The position numbers and the translations under genes are program-made. A stretch of 64,000 nt of DNA, taken from assembly GCF_002188635.1 (NCBI RefSeq), contig NZ_NINX01000041.1:62001-126000 (forward strand). The letters run 5' to 3'. Position 1 is the first letter of the stretch. Every line of letters starts with the position of its first letter. Shown piece after piece: positions 52,991 through 61,820 of the stretch. The notes beneath the pieces are model-generated. The model had not been told where the DNA came from. It was given only the letters and a program-made list of their open reading frames with translations, and made no database searches. The stretch comes from Pigmentiphaga sp. NML030171 (GTDB taxonomy: Bacteria > Pseudomonadota > Gammaproteobacteria > Burkholderiales > Burkholderiaceae_B).

Positions 52991-53740
52991 ATGTCCGGCA
53001 TCGTCGCCCCGCAACGGTTTCCGTTGCGCATCGTGGTCAGGGAAGGGCGCGCGGCGCACGCCGCCATGCACAGCCATGAAGTGGGGCAACTGCTTTATCC
53101 CGAGCAGGGCTCGACGCTGCTGGAGACCCGGCAGCGGGTGATACGGCTCGCGCCCGACAGGGCGGCGTGGATACCGCGCGGCGTGCCGCACGCCGTGCTG
53201 ATGGACCGCAGTTTTCGATATCACAGTGTCTACGTCGAGCCGGATTTCTACGACGCGGGACGCTGCGTGGTCGTCTGCGTGCGGCCGCTGCTGCGGGAAC
53301 TGATCCTGGACGCGGCAAGCTGGAGTCCGGATGGCGGCGGGGGCGAACAGCGCCTGCGCAGGGCGCGCGTGCTGGCCGACGAACTGGCGTCGGCGCCCTG
53401 GACCGAGCCGGGCATACAGATCCCGGGCGATGCGCGCATCGCGCCCATCTGCCGCGCGCTGGAACAGGATCCGGCCGACAATCGTTCGCTGGGGGCGTGG
53501 GCGCGCGTGGCGGGAGCCAGCGAGAAGACCATCCAGCGCGCGTTCGTGGCCCATACCGGCATGTCCTTCCAGCAATGGCGCAACTATGCACGGATGACCC
53601 GGGCGGCCGAACTGCATGCGCAGGGTTGGCGGCAACTGGATATCGCGCTGGCGGTGGGCTATGCCACCGAGGGCGCGTATGCGCAGGCATTCAAAAAGTT
53701 CTACGGTTATCCGCCCAGCCGGCTGCCGCGGGGCGGCTGA
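52991..53740 (+). CDS. AraC-family transcriptional regulator
   Basis: A 249-residue regulator with an N-terminal cupin-like arm (HSHEVGQLLYPEQGSTLL, then PPGVPHAVLM-like IPRGVPHAVLMD) and a C-terminal pair of helix-turn-helix motifs (LGAWARVAGASEKTIQRAFVAHTGMSFQQW; IALAVGYATEGAYAQAFKKFYG). The layout matches the NimR/YpdC-like branch. It is divergent from the cyclase-flavin reductase pair, which it likely regulates. tRNA-Val follows 58 bases later. Confidence 0.92.
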   Translation: MSGIVAPQRFPLRIVVREGRAAHAAMHSHEVGQLLYPEQGSTLLETRQRVIRLAPDRAAWIPRGVPHAVLMDRSFRYHSVYVEPDFYDAGRCVVVCVRPLLRELILDAASWSPDGGGGEQRLRRARVLADELASAPWTEPGIQIPGDARIAPICRALEQDPADNRSLGAWARVAGASEKTIQRAFVAHTGMSFQQWRNYARMTRAAELHAQGWRQLDIALAVGYATEGAYAQAFKKFYGYPPSRLPRGG

Positions 53741-53797
53741 TGCAGGTGCCCGGGCAATCCGCTACAATACGCGCCGAGTCACGAGTCGTATCGCAGA

Positions 53798-53873
53798 GGG
53801 TGCTTAGCTCAGTTGGTAGAGCGGCGCCCTTACAAGGCGTAGGTCACAGGTTCGACCCCTGTAGCACCCACCA
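53798..53873 (+). tRNA. tRNA-Val (anticodon UAC)
   Basis: A 76-base cloverleaf with acceptor GGGTGCT/AGCACCC, D-arm AGCTCAGTTGGTAGAGC, anticodon loop CTTACAA (anticodon TAC), T-arm CAGGTTCGACCCCTG and an encoded CCA. TACAAT at 53763-53768 is the likely -10 box. Confidence 0.98.
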
Positions 53874-53902
53874 CTCTGTCGAAGCGCATACGTGTCGGGA
53901 TC

Positions 53903-53936
53903 AAGGGCTTGGAGTCATCCAGGCCCTTTTTCTTTT
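53903..53936 (+). terminator. intrinsic terminator after tRNA-Val
   Basis: AAGGGCTTGGA and TCCAGGCCCTT form an 11-bp stem with one wobble around GTCA, followed by a T-rich run to 53936. Confidence 0.92.
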
Positions 53937-53983
53937 GGTGCTTGCTTTACGGCATGTCGCCATGCGTTTTCGGGTTTTCGCTA

Positions 53984-54012
53984 TTGACATTCGTTATGCT
54001 CATATTTAGCAT
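53984..54012 (+). promoter_or_regulatory. nadA promoter
   Basis: TTGACA at 53984-53989 and TAGCAT at 54007-54012 with 17-base spacing. The -10 element lies within the first inverted repeat, so a bound repressor would block it. Confidence 0.6.
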
Positions 54013-54061
54013 AAGTCCGGTCGATATTTTTTTACCCAAAAAATGCTCAGTATGAGCATAA
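53994..54061. promoter_or_regulatory. tandem inverted repeats (TTATGCTCA/TGAGCATAA) upstream of nadA
   Basis: Site 1 (53994-54014) has arms TTATGCT and AGCATAA around seven bases. Site 2 (54043-54059, plus flanks to 54061) has ATGCTCA-GTA-TGAGCAT. Both fit one consensus, TTATGCTCA-N3-TGAGCATAA, with centres 47 bases apart. Site 1 covers the -10 box and site 2 lies in the leader. A NAD-responsive repressor such as NadQ is plausible; none is encoded in this window. Confidence 0.6.
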
Positions 54062-54077
54062 ATGGACGGATGACAGG

Positions 54078-55217
54078 ATGAGCCAGACGCTGCTTCGCAC
54101 TTTCGATTTCGATTCGCCCACGGCCGCCGGCGGCTCGTGCTCGGTAGGGCAGGCCTGGGCCAAGGTGCCCGAGGACTTGCCGGGGCAGCGGCGGGACGAA
54201 CTGAAGGCGCGCATCCGGGCACTGCTCCAGCGCGAGAACGCGGTGCTGGTCGCGCATTACTACGTGGATGCCGAATTGCAGGAACTGGCCGACGAGACGG
54301 GCGGCTGCGTCGCGGATTCCCTGGAGATGGCGCGCTTCGGCCGCGACCACGCGGCCAGCACGCTGGTGGTGGCGGGGGTGCGGTTCATGGGGGAAACGGC
54401 CAAGATCCTCAGCCCCGAGAAGCGCGTGCTGATGCCGGACCTGGACGCCACCTGCTCGTTGGACCTGGGCTGTCCCCTGGACGAGTTCTCGGCCTTCTGC
54501 GATGCCCATCCCGACCGCACCGTGGTGGTCTACGCCAATACCAGCGCGGCCGTGAAGGCCCGGGCGGACTGGGCCGTGACCTCGGCCATCGCGCTGGACA
54601 TCGTCGCGGACCTGCACGCCCGCGGGGAAAAGATCCTGTGGGCGCCCGACCGCCACCTGGGCGCCTACGTCCAGTCGCAGACCGGCGCCGATATGCTGAT
54701 GTGGCAGGGCTCGTGCCTGGTGCACGACGAGTTCAAGGGCATCGAGCTCGAACTGCTGCGGGCGGAACATCCGCAGGCCAAGGTGCTGGTGCATCCGGAA
54801 TCGCCGCCCGCCGTCGTGGACCAGGCCGACGTGGTGGGCTCGACCGCGCAGATGATCAAGGCCGCGCGCGAACTCGACGCCACGCATTTCATCGTGGCCA
54901 CCGACCAGGGCCTGCTGCACAAGATGCGGCTTGCCGCTCCCGGCAAGATTTTCATCGCGGCGCCGACGGCGGGGGGAAGCGCGACCTGCAAGAGCTGCGC
55001 GCATTGTCCGTGGATGGCCATGAACGGACTGGAGAACCTGGCCGGATGCCTGGAGCGGGGCACGGGCGAAATCCTGCTGGATCCGGCGCTGGGGCGGCAG
55101 GCGCGCCGGCCGATCGACCGCATGCTGGACTTCGCCGCCCGCCGCGACCGCCGGGTCCAGGCCAGCGGCGACCTGGCGCGCGACGCAGCACTGTTTTCCG
55201 CGGTCGGTCCGGCGTAG
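54078..55217 (+). CDS. nadA: quinolinate synthase A
   Basis: A 379-residue [4Fe-4S] enzyme that condenses iminoaspartate with dihydroxyacetone phosphate to quinolinate, the first pyridine of de novo NAD synthesis. [18 protein letters not shown] opens the first domain; [21 protein letters not shown] and MAMNGLENL are family motifs. Cluster cysteines are expected in [19 protein letters not shown] and [13 protein letters not shown] at 54078 is the first after the control region. nadB and nadC are not in the window. A strong operator-bearing promoter precedes it. Confidence 0.96.
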   Translation: MSQTLLRTFDFDSPTAAGGSCSVGQAWAKVPEDLPGQRRDELKARIRALLQRENAVLVAHYYVDAELQELADETGGCVADSLEMARFGRDHAASTLVVAGVRFMGETAKILSPEKRVLMPDLDATCSLDLGCPLDEFSAFCDAHPDRTVVVYANTSAAVKARADWAVTSAIALDIVADLHARGEKILWAPDRHLGAYVQSQTGADMLMWQGSCLVHDEFKGIELELLRAEHPQAKVLVHPESPPAVVDQADVVGSTAQMIKAARELDATHFIVATDQGLLHKMRLAAPGKIFIAAPTAGGSATCKSCAHCPWMAMNGLENLAGCLERGTGEILLDPALGRQARRPIDRMLDFAARRDRRVQASGDLARDAALFSAVGPA

Positions 55218-55283
55218 TCCGCGCCGGTCGCGCAAGGCGTCCAGCCCCAGGCGCCATGCTAGAATCGGCTCCACACTAATGGG

Positions 55284-55314
55284 TGCCCATTGGCCTTGAG
55301 CCCGTGGGCATTTT
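55284..55314 (+). terminator. possible nadA terminator or ppiD leader hairpin
   Basis: TGCCCA and TGGGCA flank a 15-base loop and are followed by TTTT. TAGAAT at 55259-55264, just upstream, could be the ppiD -10 box, in which case the hairpin belongs to the leader. Confidence 0.4.
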
Positions 55315-55361
55315 GCTTGTATGGCCGTCGTGCCGCTGGCATCCGACCGGAGTATTCGCGC

Positions 55362-57278
55362 ATGTTTGACCTCATCCGTAACCACCGCCGCTGGATGCAG
55401 TTCGTCCTGCTGCTGCTGATCCTGCCGTCGTTCGTCTTCGTCGGCATACAGGGCTACTCCAGCTTCATGGAAGGCGACAAGTCGCTGGCCAAGGTGGCGG
55501 GCGAAGCCGTTACGCAGCAGGAGTTCGACGCGGCGTCGCGCAACCGGCTCGACCAGCTGCGCGGCATGATGGGCGCGCAGTTCGATTCGCAGGCCTTCGA
55601 TACGCCGGCCATGCGCCAGGCGGTGCTGGACGAGATCATCAACACCCGCCTGATCTCGGCCGAGGCTACCAAGAACCATTTCTCGGCGTCCGACGACCAG
55701 CTCCGCGCCACCATCCAGGCGATTCCGGCCGTGCAGGAAGACGGCAAATTCAGCAACGCCCGCTACCGCGACGCACTGGCCGCGCAAGGCATGACCCCGG
55801 TCATGTTCGAGGCCCAGTTGCGGCGCGACCTGGCCTTGCAGCAGGTGCTGGGGCCGGTGGCGCAGTCGACCATGATGCCGGACGCGGTCATGGACCGCCT
55901 GGTGGCCGCCGCCACCGAGCGTCGCAGCATCCAGACCCTGCGCGTGGCCGCCGCCGACTACCGCGCCAAGGTCAGCGTCAGCGACGACGAGGTCAAGGCC
56001 TACTACGAGGCCAACCGCGCCCGCTTCGAGGTCCCGGAACGGGTCGACGCGCAGTACGTGGTGCTGGACCAGGGGGCGTCGACGTCCGGCATCGCGGTAT
56101 CCGAGGACGACATCAAGAGCTACTACGAGCAGAACAAGGGCCGCTATGGCCAGGAAGAACAGCGCCGGGCCAGCCACATCCTGATCACGGTCGACAGCGG
56201 CGCCAGCGAGTCCGCGCGCGAGGAAGCGCGCAAGAAGGCGCAGTCCCTGGCCGACCAGGCCAAGGCGCCCAAGGCCGATTTCGCCAGGCTGGCGCGCGAG
56301 AACTCGCAGGATCCCGGTTCGGCGGCCAAGGGCGGGGACCTGGACTGGTTCGGCCGCGGCATGATGGTCAAGCCTTTCGAGGATGCCGCCTTCGCGCTGA
56401 AGGACGGCGAAGTGTCGGGCGTCGTGGCGACCGACTACGGCTTCCATGTCATCAAGCTCATCGGCATCCGTCCGGCCGTGGTCAAGCCGTTGGCCGAGGT
56501 TCGCGCCCAGATCGTCGAGGAAATCAAGCAGCAGCAGGCTGCCCGCCGTTTCGCCGAGGCCGCCGAGCAGTTCACGAACCTGGTGTACGAGCAGAGCGAT
56601 ACGCTCGAACCCGCGGCGCAGAAATTCGGCCTGAAGATCCAGGAGGCCCAGGGCGTCACGCGCAGCGGTCTGCAGGGCAACGACGTCCTGGGCAATCCCA
56701 AGGTGGCGCAGGCCCTGTTCTCGGACGAGGTGCTGCGCGAGAAGCGCAACTCGGGGGTGATCGAGCTTGGCCCGAATCGCCTGGCCGCGGTGCGCGTGGT
56801 CAAGCACGTGCCGGCTTCGGTGCAGCCCCTGGCCGACGTGTCCAGCGGCATCCGCGCCCAGCTGACCCAGGACAAGGCGCTCGATCTGGCCCGCGCGGCG
56901 GGCGAGGAACGCCTGAAGGCCCTGCAGGCCAAGGATTCCAGCCAGGGCTTCGGCGCCGTCGTCACGGTGGCGCGCAATGCGCCCCAGGGCGTCGCCCCCG
57001 CGCTGCTGAACGCGGTCATGAAGGCGCCGGCCGGCAAGCTGCCGGCGTTTGTGGGCACGATCGCCGGCGACGACTATGTCATTGCCCGGATCTCCAAGGT
57101 CGAGGCCGCGCCCAAGCCCGACGCCGCCGCGATCGCCGGCGAGAAGTCGATGATGGAACGCCGCTGGGCCCAGGCCGAGCAGTTGGCCGTGCTGCAGACG
57201 CTGCGCGAGAAGTACAAGGTCACGATCTCGCCCGAAGGCACGGCCCTGACCACCGCCGCGCCGGCCGCCGAGCGCTGA
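55362..57278 (+). CDS. ppiD: periplasmic folding chaperone PpiD (SurA N-domain, parvulin domain)
   Basis: A 638-residue inner-membrane-anchored chaperone. The N-terminal [28 protein letters not shown] is cytoplasmic tail plus one membrane anchor. SurA-like helices follow, then a parvulin domain at about 260-365 ([32 protein letters not shown]). It helps outer-membrane and periplasmic proteins fold as they leave the translocon. CGGAG lies 10 bases before the ATG. It converges on tesA across a strong hairpin. Confidence 0.94.
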   Translation: MFDLIRNHRRWMQFVLLLLILPSFVFVGIQGYSSFMEGDKSLAKVAGEAVTQQEFDAASRNRLDQLRGMMGAQFDSQAFDTPAMRQAVLDEIINTRLISAEATKNHFSASDDQLRATIQAIPAVQEDGKFSNARYRDALAAQGMTPVMFEAQLRRDLALQQVLGPVAQSTMMPDAVMDRLVAAATERRSIQTLRVAAADYRAKVSVSDDEVKAYYEANRARFEVPERVDAQYVVLDQGASTSGIAVSEDDIKSYYEQNKGRYGQEEQRRASHILITVDSGASESAREEARKKAQSLADQAKAPKADFARLARENSQDPGSAAKGGDLDWFGRGMMVKPFEDAAFALKDGEVSGVVATDYGFHVIKLIGIRPAVVKPLAEVRAQIVEEIKQQQAARRFAEAAEQFTNLVYEQSDTLEPAAQKFGLKIQEAQGVTRSGLQGNDVLGNPKVAQALFSDEVLREKRNSGVIELGPNRLAAVRVVKHVPASVQPLADVSSGIRAQLTQDKALDLARAAGEERLKALQAKDSSQGFGAVVTVARNAPQGVAPALLNAVMKAPAGKLPAFVGTIAGDDYVIARISKVEAAPKPDAAAIAGEKSMMERRWAQAEQLAVLQTLREKYKVTISPEGTALTTAAPAAER

Positions 57279-57284
57279 TCGCCC

Positions 57285-57306
57285 CGGCCGGCCCGCGGGC
57301 CGGCCG
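57285..57306. terminator. convergent hairpin between ppiD and tesA
   Basis: CGGCCGGCCC and GGGCCGGCCG pair perfectly around GC. There is no T-tract; it lies between two convergent stop codons. Confidence 0.45.
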
Positions 57307-57308
57307 TG

Positions 57309-58025
57309 TCAGGACTTGCCGGTGCCCAGCAGCGGTTCCAGGCGCGACCAGACATTGTCCAGCAGGCGCGGCTGCGCCTGTGCCGTGGGGTGCAGGCGAT
57401 CGGGCTGGAACAGTTCGATGTGCTGGGCGACGCCGTCCAGCAGGAAGGGCAGCAGCGCCGCCTGCTGCTCCTTGGCGACCTTGGCGAACAATTGCTGGAA
57501 GCGCTGCGTGTAGTCGCGGCCATAGTTGGGCGGGATCTGCATGCCCACCAGCAATACGCGCGCGCCAGCCTGGCGCGACGCCTGCACCATCTTGTTCAGG
57601 TTCTGCTCGGTCATCTGCAGGGACAGCCCGCGCAGCGCGTCGTTCGAGCCCAGCTCGATCACGACCACGCTCGGCCGATGGCGCGCGAGCAGCGCCGGCA
57701 GCCTGCTGACGCCGCCGCTGGTGGTGTCGCCGCTGATGCTGGCGTTGACCACGCGATAGTCGAGCTTGCGCTCGCGCAGGCGGGCCTCGAGCAGCGCCAC
57801 CCATCCCGATCCGCGCGGCAGGCCGTACTCCGCCGACAGACTGTCGCCCAGCACCAGCAGGGCGGGCGAGGAACTCGCGGCGGGGGCGGCGGTCTGTGCC
57901 AGGGCGGCTGGCGCCAGGCCGCATAGCGCGGCCGCGCACAGCGTGCCCGCGAACAGGCGCCGGGCGGCGCCGTGCGCAGTACGGGCGGTGTCCCGGAGCG
58001 GCTGCGACGAGCGAGGCTTTATCAT
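57309..58025 (-). CDS. tesA: arylesterase / lysophospholipase L1-like SGNH hydrolase
   Basis: A 238-residue exported SGNH-hydrolase. The signal peptide runs to about residue 35 (LFAGTLCAAALCGLAPAALAQ). Block I is LLVLGDSLSAEYGL with the serine nucleophile, block III has GSNDALRG, and the C-terminal DRLHPTAQAQ gives the D-x-x-H pair. TesA-type enzymes cleave thioesters and esters in the periplasm. Its ATG (58025-58023) overlaps the ATG of the divergent ABC ATPase; AAAGGAAA provides the ribosome-binding site. The tesA/ybbA arrangement is conserved with enterics. Confidence 0.93.
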   Translation of the reverse strand: MIKPRSSQPLRDTARTAHGAARRLFAGTLCAAALCGLAPAALAQTAAPAASSSPALLVLGDSLSAEYGLPRGSGWVALLEARLRERKLDYRVVNASISGDTTSGGVSRLPALLARHRPSVVVIELGSNDALRGLSLQMTEQNLNKMVQASRQAGARVLLVGMQIPPNYGRDYTQRFQQLFAKVAKEQQAALLPFLLDGVAQHIELFQPDRLHPTAQAQPRLLDNVWSRLEPLLGTGKS

Positions 58026-58791
58026 GTCTTTCCTTTCTTTCAGCGATCCAATCATGACGGGACCGACCCGATCCGCCGCGAGCCAGTCCGCGGCCACGCC
58101 TGCCGCGCAGCCCGCCATCGCCGTACGATCGTTGACCAGGCGGGTGGCCGATTCGAGCGGCGAGCTCGCCATTCTCGATGCGGTCGATTTTACGGTGGCC
58201 TTCGGAGAGACCGTGGCCATCACGGGGAGTTCGGGATCGGGCAAGTCCACGCTGCTCGGCCTGCTGGCCGGGCTGGACGTGCCGACCTCCGGATCGGTGC
58301 ACCTGGCCGGCCGCGACCTGTTCGCGCTGGACGAGGACCAGCGCGCCAGCCTGCGGGCGCGCCACGTGGGCTTCGTGTTCCAGTCGTTCCAGCTGCTGCC
58401 CCACCTGACCGCCCTGGAGAACGTCATGCTGCCGCTGGAGTTGGCGGGCCGCGATGCGCGCGCCGCCGCCACGGCCATGCTGGAACGCGTGGGGCTGGGC
58501 GCGCGCCTGCGCCACTATCCGCGCACCTTGTCGGGAGGAGAGCAGCAGCGGGTGTCCCTGGCGCGTGCCTTCGTGGTGGAGCCGGAACTGCTGTTCGCCG
58601 ACGAACCCACGGGCAGCCTGGATTCGGCCACCGGCGAGGCCGTCATCGACCTGATGTTCGAACTGCACCGCGAGCGGGGCACGACCCTGCTGCTGGTGAC
58701 GCACGATGCCAAGCTGGCGCAGCGCTGCGCGCGCCAGCTGGTGGTGGCGGGCGGGCGCCTGGTGCACGATTCGGCCGGCGACGTTTCCTGA
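58024..58791 (+). CDS. ABC transporter ATP-binding protein, YbbA/LolD-like
   Basis: A 255-residue ATPase of the MacB/LolD/YbbA class. Walker A is GSSGSGKST, the Q-loop is FQSFQLLPHL, the signature is LSGGEQQRVSLARA, Walker B is LLFADEPTGSLD and the switch is LLVTHDAKLA. In E. coli the ybbA ATPase pairs with permease YbbP; here no permease gene follows, and the next gene is convergent, so the partner must be elsewhere. ATG at 58024 overlaps the tesA start; an internal ATG at 58054 lacks a ribosome-binding site. Confidence 0.9.
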   Translation: MSFLSFSDPIMTGPTRSAASQSAATPAAQPAIAVRSLTRRVADSSGELAILDAVDFTVAFGETVAITGSSGSGKSTLLGLLAGLDVPTSGSVHLAGRDLFALDEDQRASLRARHVGFVFQSFQLLPHLTALENVMLPLELAGRDARAAATAMLERVGLGARLRHYPRTLSGGEQQRVSLARAFVVEPELLFADEPTGSLDSATGEAVIDLMFELHRERGTTLLLVTHDAKLAQRCARQLVVAGGRLVHDSAGDVS

Positions 58792-58813
58792 ACCGGGCGC
58801 CCGCGGCGAGGGA

Positions 58814-60340
58814 TCAGTGGCCGCCGCGATTGCGCAGGTCGCGCGCGGCCGGCGCGATCTCGCTGGCCGTCAGGCCGATAGGGCCGATGCCGCGGGCCAC
58901 GAGGCTGTCGGCGGCGGCGCCGTGCAGCCACACGCCGGCCCGTGCCGCCTCGCCGGCTTCCAGCCCCTGCGCCAGCAGCGCGCCCAGCATGCCGGCCAGC
59001 ACGTCGCCGGTACCGGCGGTGGCCAGCCCGGCATTGCCGCTGGCATTGACGCTCCAGGCGCCATGCGGCCCGCACACGATGCTGCCGGCCCCCTTCAGGA
59101 CCACCCAGGCGCGGTAGCGCGCGGCCAGCTCGCGGGCGGCCTCGATGCGGTCCGCCTGCACCTCGTCGGTCGAGATGCCCAGCATGCGCGCCGCTTCGCG
59201 CGGATGAGGGGTCAGGATCGCGGGGCCGCCCCGGGCCGCCAGGCCGCGCGCCAGGTCGGGCAGCGTGCCCAGCAGGACCAGCGCGTCGGCGTCCAGCACC
59301 AGGGGGGCCGAGGCGGGCGCCTCGGCCAGCAGGCGGCCAAGCCAGCGCTCGGCGCCGGCATCGGTGCCCAGGCCGCAGCCCGCGACCCAGCCGCCGACGC
59401 CCAGTCGCGCCGCATGATCCAGCAGCCCGTCGGCGTCGCGCAGCATGAGCTCGGGATGCCATGGGTCGCAGGGCAGCGCGGGCGGTGCCGCCTCGGCCAG
59501 CCCGACCAGGATCTTGCCGGCCCCGCCGTACAAGGCCGCGCGGGCTGCCAGCAAGGCCGCCCCGGTCATGCCGGGCGCGCCGGCCAGGATGGCCAGCGTG
59601 CCGAAGCTGCCTTTGTGGCTGTCCTGCGGCCGGGGGTGGAACAGCGCCGGGCAGTCGGCTTGCCGCACGAGCAGGCCGCCATGGGGCAGCCCGGCGTGGC
59701 GGCCGATGCCGCTTTCCAGTTCCAGGTCGGCGACGCTGACCGTGCCGGCATGGTCGCGGCCGGCACGCGTGTGGAGTCCGGGCTTGTCGGCGATGAAGGT
59801 CAGGGTATGGTGGGCGACGATGGCACCCGGCTGCGCGTCCCCGGTGTCGGTATCGAGCCCGCTGGGCGCATCCAGCGCCAGGATCGGCGATCCCTGCCGC
59901 GCCGCCCAGGCCGTCCACCGCTGCGCGGATTCGGGCAGGGGGCGTGAGAGGCCGATGCCGAACAGGGCGTCGACGATCAGCGTGCGCGATGGATCGGGCA
60001 GATCGCGGGCATCGGGTTCGCCGGCCTGCAACAGGCCGGCGGGCAATTCCTGCCAGGCTTGTTCGGCATCGGCCGGCCGCCTGCCGGCCGGCAGCGCCCA
60101 GACGCGGACCCGGCGGCCGGCCTGGTGCAGCAGCGCGGCCAGCATGAGGCCGTCGCCGCCGTTGTTGCCGGGACCGCACAGCAGGTCGACCGAATGGCCG
60201 GGCCAGCGCTCGGCGATGAGCGCGGCAGCCGCGCCGGCGGCCCGCCGCATCAGGGTGTGGGGCGGCAGCGCGGCCTGCGCCTCGCGTTCGATCAGCCTGA
60301 TGGCGGGGGTGCGCAGCAGCCGGTGCGGGTGTGGGTCCAT
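58814..60340 (-). CDS. nnr: bifunctional NAD(P)H-hydrate epimerase and dehydratase
   Basis: A 508-residue metabolite-repair enzyme. The N-terminal epimerase (about 1-210) has [16 protein letters not shown] and [13 protein letters not shown]; the C-terminal ADP- or ATP-dependent dehydratase has [21 protein letters not shown] and the [17 protein letters not shown] nucleotide loop. It interconverts and repairs hydrated NADH and NADPH. The order with dadA upstream on the same strand (three-base gap) suggests co-transcription. It converges on the YbbA-like gene. Confidence 0.95.
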   Translation of the reverse strand: MDPHPHRLLRTPAIRLIEREAQAALPPHTLMRRAAGAAAALIAERWPGHSVDLLCGPGNNGGDGLMLAALLHQAGRRVRVWALPAGRRPADAEQAWQELPAGLLQAGEPDARDLPDPSRTLIVDALFGIGLSRPLPESAQRWTAWAARQGSPILALDAPSGLDTDTGDAQPGAIVAHHTLTFIADKPGLHTRAGRDHAGTVSVADLELESGIGRHAGLPHGGLLVRQADCPALFHPRPQDSHKGSFGTLAILAGAPGMTGAALLAARAALYGGAGKILVGLAEAAPPALPCDPWHPELMLRDADGLLDHAARLGVGGWVAGCGLGTDAGAERWLGRLLAEAPASAPLVLDADALVLLGTLPDLARGLAARGGPAILTPHPREAARMLGISTDEVQADRIEAARELAARYRAWVVLKGAGSIVCGPHGAWSVNASGNAGLATAGTGDVLAGMLGALLAQGLEAGEAARAGVWLHGAAADSLVARGIGPIGLTASEIAPAARDLRNRGGH

Positions 60341-60343
60341 GCG

Positions 60344-61615
60344 CTAATTCTTGCGCGCGTAGCGGCCGATGTCCAACCCGTCCAGGTCTATCTCCGGCGT
60401 CCGGCCGGCGACCAGGTCGGCGACGATGCGCCCCGTGCCCGCCGCCATGCTCCATCCCTGCGAGCCGTGGCCGACGTTCAGGTACAGGCCGGGCAGCCGG
60501 GTCGGGCCGAGTATGGGCGGGCCGTCCGGCGTCATCGGCCGGGTGCCGGCCCACCAGGTCGCGCGCGAGAAATCCAGCATGCCGGGCATCCAGTCCTGGG
60601 CCGTCCTGACCAGGGTGCGCAAGGCCTTGTCGCGCAGGGCCGGACCGCGCGCGCCCAGCTCGGCCGTGCCGGCGATGCGCAGGCGCTGGCCGAGCGGCGT
60701 CACCGTCACGCGATAGGTCTCGTCCACGAAGGCGCGCCGCGGGCCGATGACGTCGTTGCGCAGGGGAAGGTTGGCGGCATAGCCTCGCACCGGGTAGATC
60801 GGCACGCGCACGCCCAGCCGGGCCAGCCAGTCCCCGGCGTCGCTGCCCGAGGCCACGACGACCGCCTGCGCGGGCAGCGTGCGGCCGTCCTGCAGGCGCA
60901 CGCCGGCGACGATGCCGCCGGCGTCCTGCACGGGCTGGGCGACGGTGTTGAACAGGAACTCGACGCCGCCCCGTTCGCATTCGGCCGCCAGCAGGCGGGC
61001 GAACAGCGGGCAGTTGCCCGATTCGTCGTCGGGATAGTGGATGGCGCCCGCCAGCGGCGTGCCGACGTGGACCGCGTCCTGCAGGTGGACGTCCATCGCG
61101 ACGGCTTCTTCGGCGCCCAGCAACTGGTGGGCGATGCCGCTTTCCCGGAGGACCTGGAGGGTGGCCTGCGCCGCTTCCACGTCGCGCGGCGTGCGCAGCA
61201 GTTGCAGGTAGCCGATCCGGCGCTCGTATTCGAAGCCGTATTCCTCGCGCAGCGCGGCCAGCTGGACGCGGCTGTAGCGGGCCACGCGCTGCATGACGCG
61301 CTTGTTGGCGGCATAGCGCTCCGCCCGGCACTGGCCCAGCCACTTCACCAGCCACTTCCACAGGGCGGGGTCCAGCGAGGCGCGCAGCGCCACCGGCGCC
61401 TCGCTCTTGAACAGATGGGCCAGCACGCGGCCGGGCATGCCCGGGGCGGCCCATGGGGCCGCGTAGTCGGCGGCCAGGATGCCCGCGTTGCCGAAGCTCG
61501 ATTCCTGGGCGACGCCGCTGCGGCGGTCCACCACGGTTACCTGCATGCCGTGCCGGTTGAGCCAATAGGCGGTGCACACACCAATGATGCCGGCACCGAT
61601 CACAATCACACGCAT
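60344..61615 (-). CDS. dadA: D-amino acid dehydrogenase small subunit-like flavoprotein
   Basis: A 423-residue FAD-dependent oxidoreductase of the DAO family. The FAD-binding motif is VIVIGAGIIGVCTAYWL at the N-terminus, VVDRRSGVAQESSFGNAGIL follows, and the C-terminal LYLNVGHGSQGWSMAAGTGR closes the cofactor site. It oxidises D-amino acids at the membrane and passes electrons to the quinone pool. ATG at 61615 places the glycine motif at residue 5, as in relatives. No alanine racemase (dadX) lies beside it. Confidence 0.92.
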   Translation of the reverse strand: MRVIVIGAGIIGVCTAYWLNRHGMQVTVVDRRSGVAQESSFGNAGILAADYAAPWAAPGMPGRVLAHLFKSEAPVALRASLDPALWKWLVKWLGQCRAERYAANKRVMQRVARYSRVQLAALREEYGFEYERRIGYLQLLRTPRDVEAAQATLQVLRESGIAHQLLGAEEAVAMDVHLQDAVHVGTPLAGAIHYPDDESGNCPLFARLLAAECERGGVEFLFNTVAQPVQDAGGIVAGVRLQDGRTLPAQAVVVASGSDAGDWLARLGVRVPIYPVRGYAANLPLRNDVIGPRRAFVDETYRVTVTPLGQRLRIAGTAELGARGPALRDKALRTLVRTAQDWMPGMLDFSRATWWAGTRPMTPDGPPILGPTRLPGLYLNVGHGSQGWSMAAGTGRIVADLVAGRTPEIDLDGLDIGRYARKN

Positions 61616-61820
61616 GGGGTCTGGTCGCTTTTTCTGGTCGAGCCCGTTTTCCCGCCGGAGCGCGAGGGCATTCCGGGGAACGGGCACCGGATTTTAAGCG
61701 GGGAGGGCGGGTATTCGCTCGTGGTTTTTCCCGATCCCCCGGTACGAAGTAAAATCACGGCTAGTCACGCGCTTCCCTCGCGTTTTCCCCCTCATTTCCT
61801 CCGCTTCCAGCTCGCTTATC

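Noticed and set aside
54006-56807. A 933-residue minus-strand frame opposite nadA and ppiD
   Set aside because: Composition is His/Arg/Gly/Leu-rich and without domains, and two clear genes occupy the plus strand.
58515-61577. A 1020-residue frame on the minus strand
   Set aside because: It overlaps YbbA-like, nnr and dadA genes, is rich in Arg, Ala, Gly and Pro and has no recognisable motif. It is a GC-driven shadow of nnr and dadA in another frame.
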